Part shown: one piece after another, positions 1 to 5,579 of the stretch | How positions within the stretch are numbered: position 1 is the stretch's first letter | How the letters are laid out: each line of letters starts with the position of its first letter | NCBI GenBank assembly: GCA_017626275.1 | Contig: JAGAJD010000107.1 | Span: 1-6,674 of the forward strand | Length of the DNA stretch: 6,674 nucleotides | Origin: Lachnospira sp. | Lineage (GTDB): Bacteria > Bacillota > Clostridia > Lachnospirales > Lachnospiraceae | Direction of reading: 5' to 3' | The notes under the pieces: generated by a model | Told to the model about the DNA's origin: nothing | Databases searched by the model: none | The model's input: the letters and a program-made list of their open reading frames with translations, nothing else | Position numbers and translations under genes: made by a program

Positions 1-68
1 AGAAAAAATCGGAACAGTAATAAAGAATAATACGATAATGCCGATGCAGGCGGCAGAATGGAGTTTAT
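1..68 (+). other. Unresolved 3' end of an upstream gene plus gpsA leader
   Basis: This stretch is too short to identify. Three + strand frames enter from the left edge. One stops at a tandem TAA TAA (18-23), one at TAA 28-30, and one runs on to TAG 80-82, overlapping the start of gpsA. In Clostridia the gene before gpsA is often plsY (glycerol-3-phosphate acyltransferase), whose C-terminus is basic and poorly conserved. Any of the three short tails could fit, so I do not choose one. The only clear signal is a GGAG at 60-63, five bases before the gpsA ATG, which serves as its ribosome binding site. No promoter is evident. Confidence 0.3.
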
Positions 69-1082
69 ATGGCAAAAGTTAGTATTATGGGAGCAGGAAG
101 CTGGGGACTCGGACTTGCAATGCTCTTAAACAATAATGGACATGATGTAAAGGTATGGTCAGTTTTTCCTGATGAAATAGAAACCCTGTCAGTGGAGCGT
201 GAGCATAAAAAATGTCTTCCGGGTGTTAAAATTCCTGAAAGTATTGAATTTACGGCAGACACAAAATATGCGGTGGAAGGTGCAGAAGTGATTGTTCTTG
301 CAGTTGCATCACCATATACACGTTCAACTGCAAAGCTGTTCGCACCTTTTGTTAAAGAAGGACAGTATATTGTTAATGTAGGAAAAGGAATTGAAGAAGA
401 TACATTAATGACACTCTGCCAGGTGGTTGAGGACGAGATTCCTGCTGCAACAGTGGCGGTTCTTTCAGGTCCAAGCCATGCAGAGGAGGTTGGACGTCTT
501 ATTCCTACAACATGTGTTATAGGTACGCATAAGAAAAAGGACGCACAGTATCTTCAGAACATTTTTATGAGCGATGTTTTCCGTGTGTATACAAGCCCTG
601 ATATGCTTGGTATCTGTATAGGCGGTGCGTTAAAGAATGTTATAGCACTGGCTGCCGGTATTGCTGACGGACTTGGCTATGGAGATAATACAAAGGCTGC
701 ACTTATTACGAGAGGTATTGCAGAGATTGCAAGGCTTGGAGTTGCAATGGGAGCTGATATTGCAACATTTACCGGATTGTCAGGAATCGGAGATTTGATT
801 GTGACATGTGCAAGTATGCACAGCCGTAACAGACGTGCAGGTATTCTTATCGGCAAAGGCTATACCAAAGACGAGGCAATGAATGAGGTTCAGATGGTTG
901 TCGAGGGTGTATATGCTGCTAAAGCTGCATTAAAGCTTGCAAAAAAATATAATGTCGAAATGCCTATCGTTGAACAGGTAAATGAGGTGCTTTTTGACAA
1001 TAAAAAGGCATCGGAAGCGGTTAAAGAGCTTATGCTTCGTGATAAAAAGATTGAAGCAGACAGTATTGAATGGAGAGAATAA
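69..1082 (+). CDS. gpsA: NAD(P)H-dependent glycerol-3-phosphate dehydrogenase
   Basis: A cytosolic enzyme that reduces dihydroxyacetone phosphate to sn-glycerol-3-phosphate, the backbone for phospholipid synthesis. The 337-residue length is normal for the family. The N-terminal Rossmann dinucleotide-binding loop GAGSWGLGLA is at residues 8-17, an SGPSHAEEV motif lies in the middle, and the substrate and catalytic region GGALKN (185-190, with the expected catalytic Lys189) is followed by the conserved segment AAGIADGLGYGDNTKAALITRG. A C-terminal helical domain follows, so the protein looks intact and active. The ATG at 69 is chosen because GGAG lies five bases upstream and the Rossmann fold begins at once. 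Its stop codon TAA shares its last base with the rsmD ATG, implying translational coupling. In Clostridia it usually follows plsY, which would use its product. Confidence 0.97.
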   Translation: MAKVSIMGAGSWGLGLAMLLNNNGHDVKVWSVFPDEIETLSVEREHKKCLPGVKIPESIEFTADTKYAVEGAEVIVLAVASPYTRSTAKLFAPFVKEGQYIVNVGKGIEEDTLMTLCQVVEDEIPAATVAVLSGPSHAEEVGRLIPTTCVIGTHKKKDAQYLQNIFMSDVFRVYTSPDMLGICIGGALKNVIALAAGIADGLGYGDNTKAALITRGIAEIARLGVAMGADIATFTGLSGIGDLIVTCASMHSRNRRAGILIGKGYTKDEAMNEVQMVVEGVYAAKAALKLAKKYNVEMPIVEQVNEVLFDNKKASEAVKELMLRDKKIEADSIEWRE

Positions 1083-1642
1083 TGAGAGTAATTGCAGGAA
1101 GTGCGAGAAGTCTGCCGCTTAAGACGGTGGAAGGATTAGATACCCGTCCGACAACAGACAGAATTAAGGAAACTTTATTTAATATGATACAGGCTGATAT
1201 TCCGGGCTGCCGTTTCCTTGATTTATATTCAGGCAGCGGAGCTATTGGGATTGAGGCATTAAGCCGTGGTGCGGCCGAGGCGGTGCTTGTAGAAAATGCA
1301 AAGACAGCATGTGCGTGTATAAGGGATAATCTTAAGTTTACAAAGTTAGACGACAAGGCTGTTTTGATGGAGCAGGACGTTATTACAGCGATTGCGGGAC
1401 TTAAAGGTAGGGGCGTGTTTGATATTGTGTTTGTTGACGCTCCATATGGACATGGATATGACCAAAGTGTTTTACAGGCTCTTGCAGGCAGTGATATAAT
1501 TGATGAATATACAATTATTATTATTGAGGAAAAGCTTGATGCGGATTTTTCGTATGCAGAGCAGATGGGATATACAATTACTAAATTGAAGAATTATAAA
1601 ACTAATAAACATATTTTCCTGAAAAGGAGAGGAAGTGAATAA
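1082..1642 (+). CDS. rsmD: 16S rRNA (guanine-N2) methyltransferase, RsmD/YlbH family
   Basis: An SAM-dependent enzyme that in E. coli makes m2G966 of 16S rRNA in the small subunit; the B. subtilis counterpart is YlbH. I start it at the ATG at 1082 (186 residues, [10 protein letters not shown]) rather than the in-frame ATG at 1070, because family members begin at RVIAG and GGAGAGA just upstream provides a ribosome binding site. Visible motifs are the substrate segment [17 protein letters not shown] (about 18-34), SAM-binding [18 protein letters not shown] (47 onward), and the active-site motif IV at 119-122. This motif reads DAPY, whereas the usual form is DPPY or DPPF. The rest of the fold looks complete. 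It overlaps gpsA by one base and ends 2 bp before coaD. The rsmD-coaD pairing is widely conserved in Firmicutes and supports the call. Confidence 0.95.
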   Translation: MRVIAGSARSLPLKTVEGLDTRPTTDRIKETLFNMIQADIPGCRFLDLYSGSGAIGIEALSRGAAEAVLVENAKTACACIRDNLKFTKLDDKAVLMEQDVITAIAGLKGRGVFDIVFVDAPYGHGYDQSVLQALAGSDIIDEYTIIIIEEKLDADFSYAEQMGYTITKLKNYKTNKHIFLKRRGSE

Positions 1643-1644
1643 TT

Positions 1645-2142
1645 ATGAAAACAGCCATTTATCCGGGAAGTTTTGATCCGGTGACATTAGGACATTTAGA
1701 CATAATAAAACGCTCGGCGAGATTGGTTGATCATTTAATCGTAGGTGTACTGAATAATAATACAAAAACTCCATTGTTTTCAGTTGATGAACGTGTTAAT
1801 ATGTTAGAAGATGTTACAAAAGATTTAGATAATGTAGAAATCTTAAGCTTCAGCGGTCTGCTTGTGGATTTTGCCAAAGAACATAATGTACAGGCTATTA
1901 TCCGCGGGTTAAGAGCCGTTACAGATTTTGAATATGAACTTGCAATGTCTCAGACAAACAGGGTCGCCAATCCTGATGTTGATACAATCTTTTTAAATAC
2001 AAGTCTTAAGTATGCATATCTTAGTTCAAGCATGGTTAAAGAGATGGCTATGTATGGAGGCGATATCAGCAAATTTGTTCCTGAGCAGATTATAGACAGA
2101 GTTTATCAAAAATATGGAATTGCAGTAAGAAACAATAAATAG
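1645..2142 (+). CDS. coaD: Phosphopantetheine adenylyltransferase (CoaD)
   Basis: Catalyses the penultimate step of coenzyme A synthesis: 4'-phosphopantetheine plus ATP gives dephospho-CoA plus pyrophosphate, in the cytosol. The 165-residue length is typical for this hexameric nucleotidyltransferase. The N-terminal [17 protein letters not shown] holds the nucleotide-binding TxGH motif (T14-L15-G16-H17). [14 protein letters not shown] has the RGLR phosphate-binding loop at 87-90, and [18 protein letters not shown] from residue 125 is the counterpart of the ISSS ATP-binding motif. The protein ends normally. The ATG at 1645 follows a purine-rich GGAGAGGAAG tract inside the end of rsmD, so translation is probably coupled. 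It is the counterpart of B. subtilis ylbI, next to ylbH. Confidence 0.97.
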   Translation: MKTAIYPGSFDPVTLGHLDIIKRSARLVDHLIVGVLNNNTKTPLFSVDERVNMLEDVTKDLDNVEILSFSGLLVDFAKEHNVQAIIRGLRAVTDFEYELAMSQTNRVANPDVDTIFLNTSLKYAYLSSSMVKEMAMYGGDISKFVPEQIIDRVYQKYGIAVRNNK

Positions 2143-2163
2143 TACTAAAAGGGAGAACTGACA

Positions 2164-2808
2164 ATGAGTAGAATTGAACAATTAATCAGTGACATCGAGG
2201 CATATATTGATAACTGTAAGTATCAGCCTTTTTCAAGTAACAAGATTATTGTTGATAAGGATCAGCTTGAGGATATGCTTTCGGAGCTTAGACTTAAAAC
2301 ACCTGATGAGATAAAAAAATATCAGAAAATTTTAAGCAACAAAGATGCAATTATTTCCGACGCCAAGGAGCAGGCGGAGTCTATATTGAATGCCGCTCAG
2401 ATTCAGACAGAGGAATTGATAAATGAGCATGAGATTATGCAGCGTGCTTATGCACAGGCAAATCAGCTTATTGAGCAGGCAACTGCACAGGCACAGCATA
2501 TACTTGACAGCGCAACGGAGGATGCCAATAATATCCGTATGGGGGCAGTTCAGTATACAGATGATATGCTTGGCAAGCTTCAGTATATTATTGAACATTC
2601 AATTAAGGATAACAGAGAAAAGTATACTTCGCTTATGAATGGTCTTGAAAGCGTTCTGAATGTTGTTGAGAACAACAGAAAAGAGCTTCAGATTAATGAT
2701 GAGGAGGAGCAGCCTGAAGCTGCCGGAACAGACAGCATTGAAGAAGCTGCTGTGTCTGACACGCAGGAGTATGAGGACGAAGATATTTTTGATGAAGATG
2801 ATGAGTAA
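2164..2808 (+). CDS. Uncharacterised coiled-coil protein with acidic tail (DivIVA / ATPase subunit H-like)
   Basis: I know no experimentally established function. The 214-residue product has no signal peptide or membrane span and should be cytosolic. Residues about 1-50 begin SRIEQLISDIEAYIDNCKYQPFS and contain a short predicted helical module. Residues about 55-160 are a long Ala/Gln/Glu-rich helix (DAKEQAESILNAAQ, ANQLIEQATAQAQHILDSA) with heptad or 11-residue periodicity like that of the ATP synthase b subunit, DivIVA or V-type ATPase subunit H. That resemblance probably explains names such as 'ATPase subunit H' given to similar proteins, and need not imply an ATPase role. Residues 178-214 are very acidic (19 of 37 are Asp or Glu, none Lys or Arg) and probably disordered. 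The ATG has GGGAG eight bases upstream. It is the last gene of the + strand cluster, 21 bp after coaD, and converges on ylbJ with one base between the stop codons. A cell-division or envelope scaffold role is a guess. Confidence 0.85.
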   Translation: MSRIEQLISDIEAYIDNCKYQPFSSNKIIVDKDQLEDMLSELRLKTPDEIKKYQKILSNKDAIISDAKEQAESILNAAQIQTEELINEHEIMQRAYAQANQLIEQATAQAQHILDSATEDANNIRMGAVQYTDDMLGKLQYIIEHSIKDNREKYTSLMNGLESVLNVVENNRKELQINDEEEQPEAAGTDSIEEAAVSDTQEYEDEDIFDEDDE

Positions 2809-2809
2809 T

Positions 2810-3691
2810 TTATAGTATTACAATACAATGAATAATTGTCAGCAGTGTAAGAAGCAGTTTAAAGCATATGTATTTTTTTATGCTTAAACCGCTTCTTTTT
2901 GTAATTCCGGCAGTCTGCATAACCGTAGAAAGACCTCCGAACGCATTGACAGCGAGAATAAACACAAGTTTAAAGGAAAAACAGGCAGGCAGACGGCTTA
3001 TATAATATATACCGTTGGTAATCTCTGTTATTCCGCAGATAAGTGCTGTAATGCATGGATTTTTAAAAGGCAGCATGCAGATATATGAGGAGAGACATGA
3101 GAAAACTACAATGTATCCGCCCATTTTGAGCATACTCTGAATGGAATTCCAGATAGAATTATCAATCATTTCCGTTATACCCGGGAATTCTGTTTTTGCG
3201 GCTTCCTTTGCCGCCTTTTCTGTATTAAGTGCATTTCTGTTAATAAATAATACTGCCACAGCACCTTCAATGGCAGGAAGGTAAATGCAGAGCAGTATTT
3301 TTAATATAGAACCTGTCTGTCCTAAGCATGAATAGATAATGTAATTCATAACAAAAGAGGGGCTTGACATATTGCAGAATGCCATAAGCTTTTCACAAAT
3401 CTTTTCATTTTCGTCTTTATGGAGCTGTCCGCAGAGAAATGCGCCGACAGGGAAACCGCATAAAAGTCCAGCGGCACATATGTATAAATATGATGCCTTA
3501 GTATTCATAGGAAAAAGGCAGAGAATACAAGAGGTTATAATCATGGCGGGAAAAAGTCCCGGCAGTACGACCTGAGCCCACAATTTAAGCCCCGCAACAG
3601 CTCCGTTAAATGCCGTTTCGGGAAAACATATTACGCCTGCAAATGTGAGAATTACAAAAAATTTATAAATACTGATACGATTAGTTTTCAT
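2810..3691 (-). CDS. ylbJ: YlbJ-like sporulation-family integral membrane protein
   Basis: A polytopic membrane protein with about eight hydrophobic segments. Family hallmarks are GLKLWAQVVLPGLFPAMI early on, LLCGFPVGAFLCGQL (compare SGYPSGA in Bacillus YlbJ), then CNMSSPSFVMNYI (compare TNSSNPLF), and later GITEITNGIYYI and AFGGLSTVMQTAGI. These resemble the nucleoside-recognition/gate fold. In B. subtilis ylbJ is a sporulation gene under sigma-E; the molecular activity is unknown. The product has about 293 residues against roughly 400 in Bacillus, so it is a short form. I prefer the ATG at 3691 (MKTNRISIY) over the one at 3703, because GGGGA lies five bases upstream and the upstream start has no Shine-Dalgarno. 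The difference is only four residues. It is inverted relative to Bacillus, convergent with the coiled-coil gene and divergent from the M23 peptidase. No terminator is seen beyond its stop, so its transcript may run antisense into the coiled-coil gene. Confidence 0.8.
   Translation of the reverse strand: MKTNRISIYKFFVILTFAGVICFPETAFNGAVAGLKLWAQVVLPGLFPAMIITSCILCLFPMNTKASYLYICAAGLLCGFPVGAFLCGQLHKDENEKICEKLMAFCNMSSPSFVMNYIIYSCLGQTGSILKILLCIYLPAIEGAVAVLFINRNALNTEKAAKEAAKTEFPGITEMIDNSIWNSIQSMLKMGGYIVVFSCLSSYICMLPFKNPCITALICGITEITNGIYYISRLPACFSFKLVFILAVNAFGGLSTVMQTAGITKRSGLSIKKYICFKLLLTLLTIIHCIVIL
2851..2900 (+). terminator. Strong intrinsic terminator of the gpsA-coaD cluster, inside ylbJ
   Basis: The left arm 2851-2868 pairs with the right arm 2879-2895 to give a stem of about 17 bp with one A-C mismatch and one bulged A. 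The loop is about 10 nt (2869-2878), and a run of five T follows at 2896-2900. The stem base is GAAGC/GCTTC, and the orientation terminates + strand transcription 43 bases after the stop of the coiled-coil gene. No comparable T run follows the hairpin on the - strand, so it should act in one direction only. It lies wholly within the 3' coding end of the converging ylbJ gene, where the same bases encode a segment around KRSGLSIKKYICFKLLL. Confidence 0.85.
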
Positions 3692-3719
3692 AAGAATCCC
3701 CATTCTGCCGCTTTAATAA

Positions 3720-3747
3720 GATATATTACGCGAAGTGCAAAAATATG
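3720..3747 (-). promoter_or_regulatory. Candidate ylbJ promoter (possibly sigma-E-like)
   Basis: Read on the - strand, TTCATATTT (hexamer CATATT at 3747-3742) is followed after 14 bases by AATATATC (3727-3720), which partly matches the sigma-E -10 consensus CATACAnT. Transcription would start near 3713, about 20 bases before the preferred ylbJ ATG at 3691 but only about 10 before the ATG at 3703, which favours the shorter protein. The -10 match is 4 of 8. A sigma-A reading (TTCATA, 18 bp, TATATC) is about as good, so the sigma factor is a guess based on the known sigma-E control of ylbJ in Bacillus. Confidence 0.3.
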
Positions 3748-3776
3748 AATCACGGCGGGGAATTCATAATTTTTGC
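3737..3776. repeat. Inverted repeat in the ylbJ / M23 peptidase divergent region
   Basis: The left arm GCAAAAATATGAAT (3737-3750) and right arm ATTCATAATTTTTGC (3762-3776) are reverse complements except for one extra base in the right arm. They flank an 11-base GC-rich centre, CACGGCGGGGA. The arms therefore place the same ATTCATA(A)TTTTTGC word on each strand, reading outward toward each divergent gene. This could be a dimeric regulator's operator, paired -35 regions, or a hairpin if transcribed. The GC-rich centre stands out in an otherwise AT-rich spacer. Confidence 0.75.
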
Positions 3777-3792
3777 TTAATATTCATAGTTA
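3765..3792 (+). promoter_or_regulatory. Candidate promoter of the M23 peptidase gene
   Basis: CATAAT at 3765-3770 (in TTCATAATTTTT) lies 14 bases before CATAGTTA at 3785-3792. This mirrors the spacing seen on the opposite strand for ylbJ. CATA fits the start of a sigma-E -10, but the remaining bases do not. An alternative sigma-A -10, TATAGT, lies at 3791-3796 without a good -35. Transcription from either would begin about 25-30 bases before the ATG at 3829. Confidence 0.25.
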
Positions 3793-3813
3793 TAGTAAGC
3801 TCAAATATTAAGC
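3775..3813. repeat. Second inverted repeat, abutting the first
   Basis: GCTTAATATT (3775-3784) and AATATTAAGC (3804-3813) are perfect 10-bp reverse complements separated by 19 bases. The left arm shares its GC (3775-3776) with the right arm of the preceding inverted repeat, so the two cannot both form fully as hairpins. It lies around the candidate -10 region of the M23 peptidase gene and ends 15 bases before its ATG. No T run follows, so it is not an intrinsic terminator. An operator is the likelier role. Confidence 0.65.
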
Positions 3814-3828
3814 GGGAACTGATTATAT

Positions 3829-4686
3829 ATGCGTAATAAAAAATATATTGCTGCTATACTTATTTTATCTTTGCTAATTAATCTTTTGTATTCTTATATT
3901 GATGAGAATACCTTTTTTATAAACAGCCTTGATTTGACATTTTCAAATGAGGAGCTTCGTGCAATGCATGTTGAGCTTACGGCAGAGCAGCTTTCCGGGT
4001 ATGCAGAGGAGTGCAGTCTTCCGCTTGGGGAGTACATGGCTGTTCTTATGGTAAAAAGCGGTTGTAAGCTTAACAAGGCTTACGCAGAAGAATTATCGCC
4101 GCATGAGGCTGTTAAGTTAAGAAACCGTCTTATGCGTCTTAAAAGTGAAGAATTTCGCCAGCTTGCCGGGTTTTGCGGCAGTGTGGTTACTGATATGCAG
4201 TATTTTCCTGTTCCTGTATCCGCAAAGGGGTATTCATGGGTCGATTATTATGATTCGTGGGGAGGCGAGAGGACTTACGGAGGAGAGCGGACGCACGAGG
4301 GAACTGATATTATGGCAAAAAATAATGTTGCGGGAATATATCCTGTTGTATCAGTATCTTCCGGAACGGTTACTAATCTTGGCTGGCTTGAGCTTGGCGG
4401 CTGGCGTGTCGGCATCACATCGGACAGCGGTATATATTACTATTATGCACATTTGGATTCCTATGCTGATATCAAGGTCGGCGACACGGTAAAAGCAGGG
4501 GATCTGCTTGGATTTATGGGAAATTCAGGTTACAGTAAGGTGGAGGGAACAATGGGAAAATTTGATGTGCATCTGCATTTTGGAATCTATTTTACTGACA
4601 AAAACGGAAATGAAATATCACTCAATCCTTATTATCTGCTAAGAATAATTGAAAATAAAGTGCTGTATTATCAGTATGGAATGTGA
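3829..4686 (+). CDS. Membrane-anchored M23 (LytM-type) zinc metallopeptidase
   Basis: Likely a peptidoglycan endopeptidase on the outer face of the membrane, or a scaffold of that fold. Residues about 5-23 form one uncleaved-looking transmembrane anchor after a basic start (RNKK). Residues about 35-115 are a mostly helical region of unknown function. A linker with YFPVP, then DSWGGERTYGGERTHEGTDIMA, leads into the M23 domain (about 150-265). The full active site is visible: zinc ligands H156, D160 and H250, and the catalytic-type histidines H208 (YAHLDSY) and H248 (HLHFG). It should therefore be catalytically competent, unlike B. subtilis SpoIIQ, which is degenerate. The Shine-Dalgarno is weak (GGGA about 11 bases upstream), but no better start precedes the membrane helix. 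Divergence from ylbJ suggests a sporulation or cell-wall role comparable to SpoIIQ, which is inference. General wall remodelling is equally possible. Confidence 0.88.
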   Translation: MRNKKYIAAILILSLLINLLYSYIDENTFFINSLDLTFSNEELRAMHVELTAEQLSGYAEECSLPLGEYMAVLMVKSGCKLNKAYAEELSPHEAVKLRNRLMRLKSEEFRQLAGFCGSVVTDMQYFPVPVSAKGYSWVDYYDSWGGERTYGGERTHEGTDIMAKNNVAGIYPVVSVSSGTVTNLGWLELGGWRVGITSDSGIYYYYAHLDSYADIKVGDTVKAGDLLGFMGNSGYSKVEGTMGKFDVHLHFGIYFTDKNGNEISLNPYYLLRIIENKVLYYQYGM

Positions 4687-4692
4687 TATACT
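4684..4692 (+). promoter_or_regulatory. Candidate extended -10 promoter for relQ
   Basis: TGATATACT is an extended -10 element (TGn followed by TATACT, 5 of 6 to the sigma-A consensus) and overlaps the stop codon of the M23 gene. No good -35 lies 16-18 bases upstream, which extended -10 promoters tolerate. Transcription would begin near 4699, giving a leader of about 48 bases before the relQ ATG. There is no terminator hairpin between the two genes, so read-through from the peptidase gene is also possible. Confidence 0.4.
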
Positions 4693-4746
4693 AAAATTAA
4701 TTGACAATACATAAAAGAAACTTGTGGAAAGGAGCAAAATTCATTT

Positions 4747-5547
4747 ATGGAATTGCAGATGTGGAAGGAAATTCTTATGCCGTATGATTTGGCGGTAGAG
4801 GAATTGAAAGTGAAATTCAGCCATATTATGAAGGAATATAAACAGTCCGGCGGATACTCGCCGATTGAACAGGTAGTAGGGCGTGTTAAGAGTATTTCAA
4901 GTATTATTGATAAAGCACAGAAAAAAGGAATTGATATTGATAAAATTCAATCGCAGCTTGAGGATATTGCCGGAATAAGACTGATATGCCAGTTTACGGA
5001 CGATATATATACTGTTGTCAATCTTATCCGAGGCAGAAGCGATATGCGTGTAAAGAGTGAAAAAGACTATATAACAAATATGAAGCCGAGCGGATACAGA
5101 AGCTATCATATTATTGTATTATACAAGGTAGAAACTGTTAACGGAACAAAAGAAATTCCGGTAGAGATACAGATTCGTACACTGGGAATGAATTTTTGGG
5201 CAATTATTGAACATTCTCTCCAGTATAAGTATCAGGGAAACATTCCTGAACATGTAAGGGCAAGACTTACGGCAGCTTCCAATGCGCTGATTACTCTTGA
5301 TGAGGAAATGTCGTCTATTCACGATGAGATTATTGACGCACAGAATTTTTATCTGATTAAGGCTAACATAGTATCGGATATTCTTGGAAATATCCAGAAT
5401 CTGTATAAGGTTGCCAATAAACGTGAAATCATTAAGATACAGGACGAATTTTACGAGCTGTATGAAGAGGGCGATATAAGCAAGCTTGAGCGTTTTAACC
5501 GTCAGCTTGATATTATAGCCGAAGGATATCGTGCACAGGCAACATAA
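4747..5547 (+). CDS. relQ: Small alarmone synthetase, RelQ/YjbM (SAS1) type, with C-terminal extension
   Basis: Transfers pyrophosphate from ATP to GTP or GDP, making (p)ppGpp in the cytosol; it lacks the hydrolase, TGS and ACT domains of long RelA/SpoT proteins. The N-terminus (WKEILMPYDLAVEELKVKF) closely follows B. subtilis YjbM. Synthetase motifs are GRVKSISSI (from about 45, with R46 and K48), DIAGIRLICQF (73-83), SGYRSYH (115-121, GTP/ATP site), EIQIRT (140-145) and FWAIIEHSLQYKY (about 154-166). The length is 266 residues against about 211 for YjbM. The extra 55-60 residues (from about NFYLIKANIVSDILGN to the end) are helical, charged and not recognised. AAAGGAG (4728-4734) lies 12 bases before the ATG, longer than ideal, but no alternative start lies between. 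Regulation is probably transcriptional through the extended -10 candidate and, by family, allosteric through pppGpp. The next gene follows after 32 bp. Confidence 0.93.
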   Translation: MELQMWKEILMPYDLAVEELKVKFSHIMKEYKQSGGYSPIEQVVGRVKSISSIIDKAQKKGIDIDKIQSQLEDIAGIRLICQFTDDIYTVVNLIRGRSDMRVKSEKDYITNMKPSGYRSYHIIVLYKVETVNGTKEIPVEIQIRTLGMNFWAIIEHSLQYKYQGNIPEHVRARLTAASNALITLDEEMSSIHDEIIDAQNFYLIKANIVSDILGNIQNLYKVANKREIIKIQDEFYELYEEGDISKLERFNRQLDIIAEGYRAQAT

Positions 5548-5579
5548 AAATTAAAATATGGAAATGAGCGAAAGAGATT

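Noticed and set aside
65..262. Open frame on the - strand over the start of gpsA
   Set aside because: It lies antisense to the well-conserved gpsA coding sequence, has no ribosome binding site or recognisable motif, and the + strand gene fully explains the region.
1030..1356. 108-codon open frame on the - strand across the gpsA-rsmD junction
   Set aside because: It is antisense to two clear genes, has a composition typical of a shadow frame and no family signature.
2445..2520. Short repeated GCACAGGCA words in the coiled-coil gene
   Set aside because: They encode recurring Ala-Gln-Ala in the coiled coil and are explained by protein composition rather than by a DNA repeat element.
2824..2838. 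Small inverted repeat ACAAT/ATTGT as a possible ylbJ terminator
   Set aside because: The stem is 5 bp, AT-rich and inside the ylbJ coding end, with no T run on the - strand, so it is too weak to call.
4145..4492. 115-codon + strand open frame inside the M23 peptidase gene
   Set aside because: It is in another frame over the conserved M23 domain, and its protein shows no family features. The M23 reading frame holds all catalytic residues.
4701..4729. Perfect -35 hexamer TTGACA at 4701-4706 upstream of relQ
   Set aside because: At 16-18 bases downstream there is only a G-rich purine stretch leading into the ribosome binding site, with no -10-like sequence. The extended -10 at 4684-4692 fits better.
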